A stretch of 64,000 nt of DNA from Anaerocolumna sp. AGMB13025 (GCF_029689925.1 NZ_CP121445.1:1977001-2041000); one strand, 5' to 3'. Counted from the stretch's first letter, positions 9,334-18,674 are shown. Notes: generated by a model not told the origin, from the sequence alone. Made by a program: numbers and translations.

Positions 9334-9895
9334 TGATGGACCGGATAACAGATATACGGGAGAACTGCTGGATTTATTAAAGCAAGAACAAATAAGGGCA
9401 GCTTTTTTTGTAGTTGCAAATAATGCATTACAATGTCCGGAACTTATAAAACGAATGAAAGAAGAAGGTCATACGGTTGGTTTACATTCCCTAGAGCACA
9501 GGCATGCTTATCTTTGCGGCTATCATTATATGAAGAGGGACTTTTTAGAAAGCATGAGAATCTTAGAACGCTTCGGCGGCAGAATTCTCTATTATCGTCC
9601 GCCCTGGGGGGTAAGGAATCTATTTACAGGTAAGTTTTTAAGGCAATATCAGTTAAAAATGGTATTATGGGATGTTATGGCAGAAGACTGGAAGGGCAGC
9701 AGTACACCGGTTATGATTGCAGATAAAATAGAAAAGCGGGTGTTTGACGGAGCTGTCATATGCCTGCATGACGCAGGAGAAAAAAGCGGAGGGGCGAAAG
9801 GGGCTCCACGTAATACGATTGAAGGATTAAGGCTCGTAATTCCGAAGTTAAGGAAAGAAGGTTATGAATTTGTGACCCTGGAGGAATTAACTTAA
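9308..9895 (+). CDS. Polysaccharide deacetylase (CE4/NodB homology domain)
   Basis: Metal-dependent deacetylase fold acting on N- or O-acetylated glycans or glycolipids. Motifs: TFDDGPD (catalytic Asp and first metal ligand), HSLEHRH (His pair), RPPWG (active-site Arg), and the late hydrophobic motif with ICLHDAG. There is no signal peptide, unusual for peptidoglycan deacetylases, so an intracellular glycolipid intermediate may be the substrate. The longest ORF starts at 9281, but AAAGGA at 9291-9296 points to the ATG at 9308, giving 195 aa starting MKKLILTFDDGPD, as is normal for compact members. Confidence 0.82.
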   Translation: MKKLILTFDDGPDNRYTGELLDLLKQEQIRAAFFVVANNALQCPELIKRMKEEGHTVGLHSLEHRHAYLCGYHYMKRDFLESMRILERFGGRILYYRPPWGVRNLFTGKFLRQYQLKMVLWDVMAEDWKGSSTPVMIADKIEKRVFDGAVICLHDAGEKSGGAKGAPRNTIEGLRLVIPKLRKEGYEFVTLEELT

Positions 9896-9896
9896 C

Positions 9897-11000
9897 ATGA
9901 ATAAAGATACTAAGGGAAATACGGCGAATAAGAATGCAATAAAGGAAAACGAAGATAATAGTATTGTAGGAATAAAAAGCCAGTTAAAAGCCGTTGGTCT
10001 GCTTATTCTTGCGATGCTAATTACAGTATATATATTTCTGAAAGATTATTCCCTTAAGGATTTGATCTACTACTTAAAACAATGTAATCCTTACTGGTTA
10101 TTGGCAGGATTCTTTCTTATTATGTTTTTTATATTCTGTGAAGGTGTGAATATAAAATTGATTATGAAGGAACTAAACCAGTCAGTAGCGTTTAAAAGAT
10201 GCCTGGACTATTCCTTTATTGGCTTTTATTTCAGTTCCATTACACCCTCCTCCAGCGGAGGACAGCCGGCACAGATTTATTATATGAAAAAAGACAATTT
10301 ATCGGTGTCAGATTCGTCTTTAACCATATTTTTTGTTGTATTGGTATATCAGATAGCCATGATTTTAATTGGTGGTATTATGGCTGTTTTTGATTATAAA
10401 GTTGCTATGGTAATAGCAGGAAAATTAAAGTACCTGTTGATATTTGGTACAATTACAAATCTGGGATTTGTTTTGGTTTTATTTCTACTTATGTTTTCAA
10501 AAAAAACAGTTTCTTTTATTATTGATCTATGTGTTAAAATAGGGTTACGGGTTAAGCTACTGAAAGACCCGGATAAATGGAAAGAACGACTTAATCAGGG
10601 TATCACTGCTTATCATGAAAAGGCACTGATTTTAAAGAAACATCCTGTACTATTTGGAAAGGTATTAGTTGTGACCTTCTTTCAGTTAATAGCCTTATGT
10701 CTGGTGCCCTATATGGTATACAAAAGCCTGGGGTATGGAGATTACAAACCAGAGGATATGATAACGGCACAATCCTTATTGACCATAGCTGTTTCTACCG
10801 TACCCCTGCCAGGATCGGTCGGAGCAGCGGAAGGCGGATTCTTATATGCCTTTGGAATGTTTTTTTCAGACAAAGTAATAACTTTGGCAATGGTTTTAAG
10901 CAGAGTAATCAGTTTTTACCTGCCGCTGCTGGTCAGTTTTTTCATTTCCGTTATTATACACGTAAGGACACACGGTAATATTAAAAGAGGTGATACGTAA
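9897..11000 (+). CDS. LPG-synthase TM-region/flippase-like integral membrane protein (UPF0104)
   Basis: Polytopic membrane protein with about eight hydrophobic segments and family signatures of the lysylphosphatidylglycerol synthase TM region: TPSSSGGQPAQIYYM after the third or fourth helix and PLPGSVGAAEGGF near residue 303. The MprF-type C-terminal aminoacyltransferase domain is absent. It begins 2 nt after the deacetylase and ends overlapping the regulator start codon by 1 nt, so it is translationally coupled. The context suggests lipid-linked sugar flipping; that is inference. Confidence 0.78.
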   Translation: MNKDTKGNTANKNAIKENEDNSIVGIKSQLKAVGLLILAMLITVYIFLKDYSLKDLIYYLKQCNPYWLLAGFFLIMFFIFCEGVNIKLIMKELNQSVAFKRCLDYSFIGFYFSSITPSSSGGQPAQIYYMKKDNLSVSDSSLTIFFVVLVYQIAMILIGGIMAVFDYKVAMVIAGKLKYLLIFGTITNLGFVLVLFLLMFSKKTVSFIIDLCVKIGLRVKLLKDPDKWKERLNQGITAYHEKALILKKHPVLFGKVLVVTFFQLIALCLVPYMVYKSLGYGDYKPEDMITAQSLLTIAVSTVPLPGSVGAAEGGFLYAFGMFFSDKVITLAMVLSRVISFYLPLLVSFFISVIIHVRTHGNIKRGDT

Positions 11001-11716
11001 TGGTGGACAATAAAATTAAAATCCTGGTTGCAGATGACGACGAGGATATACGGGAGATATTAGAGATTTTGTTTAAGGCAGAAGGCTTTGAAGTAGTTAT
11101 GGCTGCGAATGGTATAGAAGCAGTAGATGCTGCCGATGCTTCGGTGGATTTGATTATTTTGGACGTAGCCATGCCTGAAAAGAATGGTTTTTTAGCCTGT
11201 AAAGAAATCCGTGAAAAGTCAATGGCACCGGTTTTGTTTTTAACTGCAAAGTCCCAGGTATCCGACAAAGCGGTTGGGTTTTCTGCTGGCGGAGATGATT
11301 ATCTTTCAAAACCATTTTCCAATGCAGAGCTGATTTACCGGGTAAAGGCCTTGTTAAGGCGCTGTTATCAGTACCAGCCGGTGAAAAGAGAAGAGAATGG
11401 TATTTATAAAAAGGGAGCGGTTACCATTAATACCAGTACCAAAACAGTTTCCTTAAACGATCAGCCCATTACTCTGACACCCATTGAATATGATATATTT
11501 GAATTAATGGCAAGATATCCTAAAAAAGTGTTCAGTGCACAGAACCTTTACGAGTCAGTATGGAATCAGGATTATTCTTATCTGGAGAATAATATTATTG
11601 TGGTACACATAAGTAATTTACGGAAAAAAATTGAAAATGACCCTAAGAATCCGGAGATTATTAAAAGCATGTGGGGAAGAGGATATTATGTGGAGGAATC
11701 GGATAAAACCGTCTAA
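11000..11716 (+). CDS. OmpR/VanR-family response regulator
   Basis: DNA-binding regulator with an N-terminal receiver (VADDDED pocket, phospho-Asp in IILDVAMPEKNG near 54, SKPF switch) and a C-terminal OmpR winged helix (about 135-235, ending in MWGRGYYVE). Its ATG overlaps the stop codon of the membrane protein gene (ATGG over TAATGG), so it is co-translated with the envelope genes that it probably controls. The partner kinase follows with a 29-nt overlap. Confidence 0.88.
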   Translation: MVDNKIKILVADDDEDIREILEILFKAEGFEVVMAANGIEAVDAADASVDLIILDVAMPEKNGFLACKEIREKSMAPVLFLTAKSQVSDKAVGFSAGGDDYLSKPFSNAELIYRVKALLRRCYQYQPVKREENGIYKKGAVTINTSTKTVSLNDQPITLTPIEYDIFELMARYPKKVFSAQNLYESVWNQDYSYLENNIIVVHISNLRKKIENDPKNPEIIKSMWGRGYYVEESDKTV

Positions 11717-13007
11717 ACTGGGCTTTTTGCTGTTTGTGAAGGTAATAATAATAGGAATCATATGTATTGGCTTTTATCTGATATTAATGAACTTTGCAAT
11801 TATATATATGGATCATATGCGGATAGACATTGATAAATATATGAATCAGATCAGTGAAGCAGCAGAAGATTTTCAGAATTATATCACGGAAAACAAGATT
11901 TCCATGGAGGATACTTCTTCTATCAGAGAGTGGGATAAAAAACAAAAGCTGATGTATATCAGACTGGTGGATAATAATAAGGTAATTTATGAAACCATGG
12001 ATTATATGTCAAAATATATACCTAAGGTTTCCACGGTATATTATGAAACCACCAGAAATGCCTCAAATCAGATTAATTTTTCTGATGGGACAGCTGCTTT
12101 ATACATTGGGATTTTATATAAACAACGTATTGAACAGCGGATGGATTTTTGTATTGGTGCGGTATGTGTATTATTATTTTGCTTTGCAATCCTGCATGAA
12201 TTTAAGTTAATTGTTAAAGATATTCTTATCATTGAAAAAGGAATTCATATTCTGGAGAATGGTGAGATGTCATTTTTAATTCATACTAACCGTAAAGATG
12301 AAATAGCAGATTTGGCAGACAGCATCAACCGCATGAGCAAGGAACTTGAGTATCAGAAAGAAAAAGAAGGTACCCTACGGCAAAAGAATTATGATTTGGT
12401 AACTTCTATCTCCCATGATATTCGGACACCCTTAACTTCGGTAAACAGCTATATCGATTTGATTATGGAAAAGAAATATTCCGACACGACAGAAATGGAA
12501 CGTTATCTTTCTAAAATAAAAGAAAAGTCTTACATCATTAAAGATCTGACGGATAATCTGTTTAATCATTTTATCAATCAGAGTACGGAGTATGTGCTGA
12601 ATTACGAAATAGTAACCGGCAATGAATTTATGGCATATCTGTTTCGGAGTCTGGAAGAAGCCTTAAAAGACAAGGGTTACGAGATTAGAACCGAGCAGAA
12701 TATTCAAGAAGAATTTTTCCTTAAGATAGATGTAATGCAAATTCAAAGGGTATTTAATAATATGGAGGGCAATTTACTAAAATATGCCTTAAAAACCAAG
12801 CCGATTACGTATTCGGCTGTGCTGGAAAATAATAGGATTAAAATTAAGGGTATCAACTATATTCTGAATAATAGGAATATAGAAAGTCATGGAGTCGGTA
12901 TCAATACCTGTCGGGAGATTATAGCCTTGCACTCCGGGGAAATGGAGTGTTACATTGAAGAAGATCAGTTTCAGGTTGTTATATATATTCCTATATACCT
13001 TGTTTAA
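11688..13007 (+). CDS. Membrane histidine kinase with HAMP domain (VanS-like), reduced ATP-binding domain
   Basis: Two transmembrane helices (about residues 11-37 and 150-172) flank a short external region. A HAMP and a HisKA with SISHDIRTPLTSV (phospho-His) follow. The catalytic domain is shortened: an N-box-like stretch (NNMEGNLLKYA) and a G2-like SHGVGINTC are visible, but no DxGxG G1 box lies between them. ATP binding is therefore doubtful or atypical. The ORF opens at 11631, but GGAAGAGG before the ATG at 11688 marks the likely start (MWRNRIKPSK). Cognate regulator directly upstream. Confidence 0.8.
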   Translation: MWRNRIKPSKLGFLLFVKVIIIGIICIGFYLILMNFAIIYMDHMRIDIDKYMNQISEAAEDFQNYITENKISMEDTSSIREWDKKQKLMYIRLVDNNKVIYETMDYMSKYIPKVSTVYYETTRNASNQINFSDGTAALYIGILYKQRIEQRMDFCIGAVCVLLFCFAILHEFKLIVKDILIIEKGIHILENGEMSFLIHTNRKDEIADLADSINRMSKELEYQKEKEGTLRQKNYDLVTSISHDIRTPLTSVNSYIDLIMEKKYSDTTEMERYLSKIKEKSYIIKDLTDNLFNHFINQSTEYVLNYEIVTGNEFMAYLFRSLEEALKDKGYEIRTEQNIQEEFFLKIDVMQIQRVFNNMEGNLLKYALKTKPITYSAVLENNRIKIKGINYILNNRNIESHGVGINTCREIIALHSGEMECYIEEDQFQVVIYIPIYLV

Positions 13008-13052
13008 CCAGTATCGTGGGCGGTGTATGGTGCCAGGATAAACACTTATACT

Positions 13053-13090
13053 TTGACAATTTGAACATTTCGATAAACACCGCATACTTA
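13053..13090 (+). promoter_or_regulatory. Possible promoter region of ku-ligD
   Basis: TTGACA occurs at 13053. A CATACTTA at 13083-13090 resembles the -10 of forespore/mother-cell sigma factors, and a TGAACA lies 15 nt before it. In Bacillus subtilis ku and ligD are forespore-expressed, so a sporulation promoter is plausible, but the match is imperfect. Confidence 0.3.
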
Positions 13091-13130
13091 TTTTTATATA
13101 TGGAAACAATAATCCCGGAGGTGTTTCTAT

Positions 13131-13904
13131 ATGATATCGCGTAAATCGGTCATAACGTTTGGCATGGTGGCGATTCCAATCGCAATGTACGTAGCCACTC
13201 AGGACAATGATATTCATTTTAATCAACTGCATAAAGAAGACAATAGCCGGATCCGATACAAAAAGACCTGTGCTCACTGCGGCAAGGAGATTAAAACTGA
13301 AGATATTGTAAAAGGTTATGAGTATGATGACGACAAATATGTGGTCATTACAGACAGTGAAATTGAAAAAATCAAGACGGAAAAAGAAAAATCCATTCAA
13401 ATCCTGCATTTTGCCCAGTTAAATCAAATTTCCCCCGTTTACTATGACAAAACCTATCAGGCTGCTCCTGAAGCTGGAGGTGAGAAGGCTTTTGAACTGC
13501 TTCGATCTGCGCTGATGGGAGAGCAGAAGATAGCCATAGGCAAGACAGTTATGGGGACAAAGGATACGCTGATGGCCATTATTCCCAGAGAAGAGGGTAT
13601 CCTGATTTCCACCATGTTCTATGCGGAGGATATAAAAGAACTGCAAAAACAGTATACGAAACCCGAAGTTGCCGAGCAGGAGCTTAACATGGCTAAAATG
13701 CTGATTAACTCCATGGACACGCCCTTTGATCCGGCCAAGTATAAAGACGAGTATCAGAGTAAGCTCAGGGCACTAATTGAGACTAAAATATCCGGCAAGG
13801 AAGTAGTTGCTCCAGAATCAGAAAATGACGGCAAAGTGATTGACCTCATGGAAGCGCTAAGAGCCAGTGTAGAAAAGGCTAAAAAAGAGAAAGAACCGGC
13901 GTAG
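13131..13904 (+). CDS. ku: Ku protein, non-homologous end joining
   Basis: Homodimeric DNA-end-binding protein that recruits LigD. The bacterial Ku beta-barrel core is recognisable (VTFGMVAIPI-type start, here SVITFGMVAIPIAMY; CAHCGKEIKTEDIVKGYEYD with its Cys pair; SIQILHF; YYDKTYQAAPEAGGEKAFELL). The 257-aa length is typical. The C-terminal tail is lysine/glutamate-rich, as is common in clostridial Ku. The ribosome binding site CCGGAGGTG is strong. It is followed 3 bp later by ligD, the standard NHEJ pair. Confidence 0.95.
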   Translation: MISRKSVITFGMVAIPIAMYVATQDNDIHFNQLHKEDNSRIRYKKTCAHCGKEIKTEDIVKGYEYDDDKYVVITDSEIEKIKTEKEKSIQILHFAQLNQISPVYYDKTYQAAPEAGGEKAFELLRSALMGEQKIAIGKTVMGTKDTLMAIIPREEGILISTMFYAEDIKELQKQYTKPEVAEQELNMAKMLINSMDTPFDPAKYKDEYQSKLRALIETKISGKEVVAPESENDGKVIDLMEALRASVEKAKKEKEPA

Positions 13905-13907
13905 GGT

Positions 13908-16463
13908 ATGACGGATAAGCTCAATAAATACAACGAGAAAAGAAACTTTGACAGAACCCTGGAACCGGAAGGCATGACAGATAGCGGGGAAGAGGGGCTT
14001 AAGTTTGTGGTTCAGCACCATTTGGCACGGAGAGACCATTATGATTTCCGGCTGGAATGGGAGGGAGTATTACTTAGCTGGGCAGTACCAAAAGGTCCCT
14101 CCTATGATACCCGTGATAAGCGGCTTGCAGTACATGTAGAGGAGCATCCACTGGAATACAGGAACTTTGAAGGAACGATTCCCAAAGGGGAATATGGCGG
14201 CGGTGTGGTCATGCTCTGGGATGAGGGATTCTGGGAACCTCTTGGTGATGTTACGGCGGGACTAAGCACAGGTATGCTTAAGTTTGTCTTAAAGGGAAGA
14301 AGACTTAAGGGGAAGTGGGCATTGGTCCGGTTAAAAGCAAAAGAGGGTGAAACACAGGATAACTGGCTTTTATTAAAAGAAAAAGATGAGTATGTACAAA
14401 CCTCAGACGGTATTTCTGAATTTACGACCAGTATACGTACCGGACGGACGATGAAGGAAATTGAAGAAGGGGAAGAGGAAAAGATCACGAAAAACCCTTT
14501 TCAAAATGCTGTCGTACAGCTTGCTAAATTAGTGAATGAAGTACCATATGGCGATGACTGGCTCTATGAGTTAAAATACGACGGTTACCGGATACTTAGT
14601 TTTATTGAAGGCAATCAGGCCAGACTGATAACCAGAAACGGCAAGGATTATACCAGGCGTTTTTCGGATATTGCCTATTCTCTCATAGATTTTGCAAAAG
14701 GGAGGGCGATGATTTTAGACGGTGAAATGACAATTACGGATCTGACTGGAAAAACCGATTTTCAGGCTCTGCAAAGCTATATAAAAAATCCCAAGGGTAA
14801 GAATCTAACTTATATTATCTTTGATCTCCTTGCCTTAGACGGTGTGGATATCAGAGAGCAAAGTCTTCTTAACAGGAAAGAAACCCTGGAGGCTTTGATG
14901 AAGGATGCTCCAAAAAATCTGTATTACAGCCGGCATATCCGTGGAAGCGGCAAGGAAAGTTTTGCGGCAGCCTGTGAAGCAGATATGGAAGGCATAGTAG
15001 GGAAGAAAGCGGATTCCATCTACAGCGGTACCAGAAATGGTGACTGGATAAAACTTAAGTGTGATAAAAGACAGGAGTTTGTCATTGGAGGCTTTACCCT
15101 GTCTGATAAGAAAACCATTGGAGTCAGTTCTCTTTTACTTGGAGTCTATGAAGGGGATGAATTAATATACACTGGGCGTGCCGGAACTGGTCTAAGCGAA
15201 CGTGACGAGAAAGACCTTGTGAAAAAATTCGAGAATATAAAAAGGAGCGAGTCTCCCTTTTTGACCGTCCCCAAGTCGAAAGCAAATGAAAAAATCACCT
15301 GGACCCAGCCGGAGCTGGTGGCAGAAATTAAATTTGCAGAGTGGACAAAAGAAAACCTGTTAAGGCAGGCAAGCTATAAAGGTTTAAGAACAGATAAAGC
15401 ACCAAAAGAAGTGAAGTTTGAAACAGTATATAAGGATAAAGGGCTAGATGAGTTAGAAGTAACAGAGGAAGAATTAGCAGAGGAAGAAGTAACAGATAAA
15501 GAAGCATCAGATGAAGAAGCACCAGACGGGAAATTAATAAAGGAAGAATCAATAGACAAAAAAGAGATACCAGATGAGAAAGTATGGAAGTCAATGGATG
15601 CAAAGGTTAAGGATATAATAATTCAAGGAGTAAAGATATCAAATCCGGATAAAGTGTTATATGATAATCCAGTAGTTACAAAAGAAGAGGTAATACGATA
15701 TTACGAAAAAATTGCAGCACGGATGCTCCCTTACGTAAGCCACAGAGTATTAAGTATTGTACGTTGTCCCAAGGGTATAGCACAGACCTGTTTTTTTAAG
15801 AAGCATCCGGGTCCGGGCAGCAAAGGCATCGTCGTAATTCCTGTTACGAAAGACAGGGAAACGGAAGAATACTTTTATATTGAGGATACACTAGGGCTTA
15901 TCTCAGAAGCACAAATGGGTACTCTAGAGTTTCATATCTGGGGAAGTAAGGTTGAGGAACTTGAGAAGCCTGACATGATGGTCTTTGATTTGGATCCGGA
16001 TGAAGGAATGGATCTTAGTAAGGTACGCCAGGGGGTACGGGATATGAAAAGTATCCTTGCCGAGCTGTCCCTGGATTCCTATCTTAAGACCAGCGGGGGC
16101 AAAGGATACCATGTTGTCGTACCGTTAAAGCCAGCTGCTTCCTGGGAGGCTGTCCATGATTTTACGAAGTCGGTAGCGGAAGTAATGGAGAAAAAGTGGC
16201 CGGACCGCTATACCAGTAATGTCAGAAAAGCAAAGCGTACCGACAAGATTTTTATTGACTGGATTCGGAATGGAAGAGGTGCTACCAGTGTTGCCCCGTA
16301 TTCCCTACGTGCCAGAAAAGGAGCCAGGGTATCTATGCCTATCGCCTGGGAGGAACTGGACGTGGTAGCTCCCGACGGAATTGGTATGGAGGAAGCACTA
16401 AGTAGGATGAATGGTAATGATCCCTGGAAGGATTTTTTTCGTAATGATCAGAAGCTTCGGTGA
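13908..16463 (+). CDS. ligD: Multifunctional DNA ligase LigD (phosphoesterase-ligase-polymerase order)
   Basis: ATP-dependent NHEJ ligase. Residues about 20-170 form the 3'-phosphoesterase domain (HHLARRDHYDFRLEW with its His/Asp/Arg metal site). Residues about 200-510 form the ligase domain with adenylated Lys in ELKYDGYR near 223. Residues about 570-845 form the primase-polymerase domain, with DLDP metal ligands near 694 and a TSGGKGYHV motif. The order PE-LIG-POL is that of Pseudomonas rather than Mycobacterium. An acidic repeat-rich linker (about 515-560, EE/DE-type) joins LIG to POL and looks like a minisatellite expansion. The start is close to the ku stop, so the genes are coupled. Confidence 0.95.
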   Translation: MTDKLNKYNEKRNFDRTLEPEGMTDSGEEGLKFVVQHHLARRDHYDFRLEWEGVLLSWAVPKGPSYDTRDKRLAVHVEEHPLEYRNFEGTIPKGEYGGGVVMLWDEGFWEPLGDVTAGLSTGMLKFVLKGRRLKGKWALVRLKAKEGETQDNWLLLKEKDEYVQTSDGISEFTTSIRTGRTMKEIEEGEEEKITKNPFQNAVVQLAKLVNEVPYGDDWLYELKYDGYRILSFIEGNQARLITRNGKDYTRRFSDIAYSLIDFAKGRAMILDGEMTITDLTGKTDFQALQSYIKNPKGKNLTYIIFDLLALDGVDIREQSLLNRKETLEALMKDAPKNLYYSRHIRGSGKESFAAACEADMEGIVGKKADSIYSGTRNGDWIKLKCDKRQEFVIGGFTLSDKKTIGVSSLLLGVYEGDELIYTGRAGTGLSERDEKDLVKKFENIKRSESPFLTVPKSKANEKITWTQPELVAEIKFAEWTKENLLRQASYKGLRTDKAPKEVKFETVYKDKGLDELEVTEEELAEEEVTDKEASDEEAPDGKLIKEESIDKKEIPDEKVWKSMDAKVKDIIIQGVKISNPDKVLYDNPVVTKEEVIRYYEKIAARMLPYVSHRVLSIVRCPKGIAQTCFFKKHPGPGSKGIVVIPVTKDRETEEYFYIEDTLGLISEAQMGTLEFHIWGSKVEELEKPDMMVFDLDPDEGMDLSKVRQGVRDMKSILAELSLDSYLKTSGGKGYHVVVPLKPAASWEAVHDFTKSVAEVMEKKWPDRYTSNVRKAKRTDKIFIDWIRNGRGATSVAPYSLRARKGARVSMPIAWEELDVVAPDGIGMEEALSRMNGNDPWKDFFRNDQKLR

Positions 16464-16467
16464 GTAA

Positions 16468-16526
16468 CATGTTATTGTTCGCATCACTGCTGTTTTTAGC
16501 AGTGGTGTGAATAATAACAGTAACAT
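16468..16526 (+). terminator. Long hairpin after ligD
   Basis: CATGTTATTGTTC and the inner CACTGCT arm (16468-16490) pair with AGCAGTG and GAATAATAACAGTAACATG (16499-16526) around a GTTTTT loop. There is no good T-tract, so it may stabilise or pause rather than terminate. Confidence 0.5.
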
Positions 16527-16557
16527 GAAATGAAACACCAAATTAAGTAAAATAATA

Positions 16558-16587
16558 TTGCCTGACTACTAATAACTATGCTATAAT
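16558..16587 (+). promoter_or_regulatory. Vegetative promoter of the GGDEF gene
   Basis: TTGCCT at 16558-16563, an 18-nt spacer, and TATAAT at 16582-16587. The spacing and -10 are good. Confidence 0.65.
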
Positions 16588-16602
16588 AAAAGGGTGTTTT
16601 TT

Positions 16603-16630
16603 AGCATTCCCCAAGACTGGGAATGCTTTT
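16603..16630 (+). terminator. Leader hairpin with short T-tract (possible attenuator)
   Basis: AGCATTCCC (16603-16611) and GGGAATGCT (16619-16627) form a perfect 9-bp stem followed by TTTTCTT. It begins about 15 nt after the -10 and lies before the cyclase start codon, so it could abort transcription in the leader. Confidence 0.55.
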
Positions 16631-16676
16631 CTTATATTTGAGCACCAGCAAAAATTGCAATACAAAGGATAATACT

Positions 16677-18161
16677 ATGGGATGGATGCGGGAAGGATTA
16701 AAATTGTTGATAAGTCACTCCGGTGCAGATCAAGAAGAGTTTGAGAACTATAACAGTATGCTGGTTTTAAGCAGGATACGGCTGATTTCTCTGGCTGATA
16801 TTTTCCTGTCCGTTTTTTGGGCATGTATGGATTTGTTAATTGTATATAATGGTGCAGATGAGGTATATAGTATAACGCTTATCCTGTTACATAGTATAAG
16901 TATAGCTGTTTCTGTGGCTTTTCTTTTTTTCTACCGCAGGGTGATGGGAAAGAAAGAGCATACGGATTACCGGCTAATAAGCAAGGTTTCAAAGATCTAT
17001 GTGTTTTTATACATCTTTTTCGGGGCATTTTCATCAATTAATAGTCAAAGATATACCGGGAATATTTATACCTATATTATACTTTCTTTGATCGCAGCAG
17101 TTCTTTTTAACTTAAAACCATTATTCATGCTTTTTGCTTTTGGTGTCAATCATTTATTTTTCCTGATTGGAATCAATATTCTATGTCATGATGTTACCTT
17201 GCTGCTGGGAAAAGTAATAAACGCAACAATACTTTCTGGTGCAGCTGCCCTTTTGGGGTTTATCTTTTACAGGCATAGGATGACCGAGTTTATGTATCGG
17301 AAAAAACTAAAAGAAAATGAAGAGAATTTTAAGAAGCTCTTTTACGTAAATCCTTATCCCGTTTTTATAACAAGACTTAAGGACGGTAAGATAATCGAAG
17401 CAAATAAAAGAGCCTGCAGCCTGATGGGAATTAATGCAGAGAATCTGGATCGTTTTAACGGTATTATCCGCTATGTTGATCATAACAGCAGACAGGTCCT
17501 GCAGGAAGAATTAGAGGAACATAACAGTACCTTTAACCGGATTGTAGAGTATGACTTTAACGGTAAGCGGATGTGGGTGACAGCCAATTATGAATTAATT
17601 GACTATCATGACGAGAAGTGCATCTTAACGGGCATCATGGATATTACCAATATCAGGAGAGCAGAGGAAGAACTATCCCATTATGCTTCTATTGATTCCT
17701 TAACAGGAATTTTAAACAGAAGAACGGGTTTTTTATATCTGGAAGAGCTGATTGAAAAAGCAAAAGAAGAATTTCAGGAATTTGTACTTTGTTTTCTGGA
17801 TATTAATAATCTAAAATATGTCAATGATACCTTTGGTCACAATGAGGGTGACCGTTATATACTTACCTTATGCAATATAATCAAGGAAAAACTAGGGGAA
17901 GAAGATATATTTTTCCGTATGGGCGGTGATGAGTTTATCATTATATTTAAAGGCAGGAAGGAAGCTCAGGCCGAAATGATCTGGGACAGGATTAAGAAAG
18001 AGTTTGATGAGAGAAATAAACAGGTAGAGTTTACCTATAACATAATGGCGAGCCATGGCTTGTTCTATTATTGTTCAGGTATGGATACTAATTTGGAGCA
18101 GATGATAGATAAGGCAGATAAATTCATGTACGAAGAAAAACAACAGTTTAAAAAGGAATAA
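16677..18161 (+). CDS. Membrane PAS-GGDEF diguanylate cyclase
   Basis: Predicted to make cyclic di-GMP. About six hydrophobic helices occupy residues 25-200. A PAS domain (about 215-330, VNPYPVFITRLKDGKIIEANKRA) and a GGDEF domain (about 335-490) follow. The active loop is intact (FRMGGDEFIII near 416-420), as are the DxLTGxxNRR and FLDINNLKYVND motifs. The inhibitory RxxD I-site position reads GEED, so product feedback at that site is probably lost. The longest ORF starts at 16623 inside the leader hairpin. AAAGGA at 16664-16669 supports the ATG at 16677 (MGWMREG). Confidence 0.85.
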   Translation: MGWMREGLKLLISHSGADQEEFENYNSMLVLSRIRLISLADIFLSVFWACMDLLIVYNGADEVYSITLILLHSISIAVSVAFLFFYRRVMGKKEHTDYRLISKVSKIYVFLYIFFGAFSSINSQRYTGNIYTYIILSLIAAVLFNLKPLFMLFAFGVNHLFFLIGINILCHDVTLLLGKVINATILSGAAALLGFIFYRHRMTEFMYRKKLKENEENFKKLFYVNPYPVFITRLKDGKIIEANKRACSLMGINAENLDRFNGIIRYVDHNSRQVLQEELEEHNSTFNRIVEYDFNGKRMWVTANYELIDYHDEKCILTGIMDITNIRRAEEELSHYASIDSLTGILNRRTGFLYLEELIEKAKEEFQEFVLCFLDINNLKYVNDTFGHNEGDRYILTLCNIIKEKLGEEDIFFRMGGDEFIIIFKGRKEAQAEMIWDRIKKEFDERNKQVEFTYNIMASHGLFYYCSGMDTNLEQMIDKADKFMYEEKQQFKKE

Positions 18162-18233
18162 CAGTCAGGTGAAAAATGAGATAAGATATTTAATATGGCT
18201 TATCAATTGTATATTATAAAGGAGTAATAATTT

Positions 18234-18512
18234 ATGTATGTATATTTTATGGAGAATAAAAAACCTCTTAATGAGGAACTTATTAAGAGTCATGTAAAGC
18301 ATTTAAAGAATTTAAAGAGTCAGGGAAAACTTGTGCTTTGTGGACCTTTTACGGATTATCCCGGAGGGATGGTGGTTTTTCTGGCAGAGGATTTAGAGGA
18401 GGCTAAGAAGATTGCAGAGGCAGACCCCTTTATAGCCTCCGGGTGTAAATCCTATGAAATCAGAACATTGGAACCTGCAGATGAGGAAAATAATTATTTA
18501 TTAGAAGAATAA
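18234..18512 (+). CDS. YciI-family protein
   Basis: 92-residue alpha/beta ferredoxin-like protein of the YciI/YCII family. It has the family His (SHVKHLKNL), the GPF turn after the second strand, and an ADPF motif near residue 62. The family includes small dehydrochlorinase-like and muconolactone-isomerase-like folds, but most members have no known reaction. The ribosome binding site AAAGGAG is strong. It lies downstream of the cyclase with about 70 bp between and may be cotranscribed. Confidence 0.8.
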   Translation: MYVYFMENKKPLNEELIKSHVKHLKNLKSQGKLVLCGPFTDYPGGMVVFLAEDLEEAKKIAEADPFIASGCKSYEIRTLEPADEENNYLLEE

Positions 18513-18622
18513 CAGTGGTAACCTTAAAATAATGTTAACATTAAGAAATATATTAACAGGATAACAGCAAATTGTAAAAAGACAAGAGAAGGAAAAGTAT
18601 AAAAATCAAATAAGTATCAAAA

Positions 18623-18674
18623 AATTACATCAATAAATTACATCAATAAATTACATCAAAAAATTACATTAAAA
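18623..18674. repeat. Four 13-bp tandem repeats
   Basis: AATTACATCAATA is repeated at a 13-bp period from 18623; the third and fourth copies end in A-runs. It lies immediately before a terminator. Confidence 0.85.

Noticed and set aside
15328..15603. Leucine-rich minus-strand ORF opposite ligD
   Set aside because: Shadow of the acidic repeat linker: GAA/GAT codons read as leucine-rich on the other strand.
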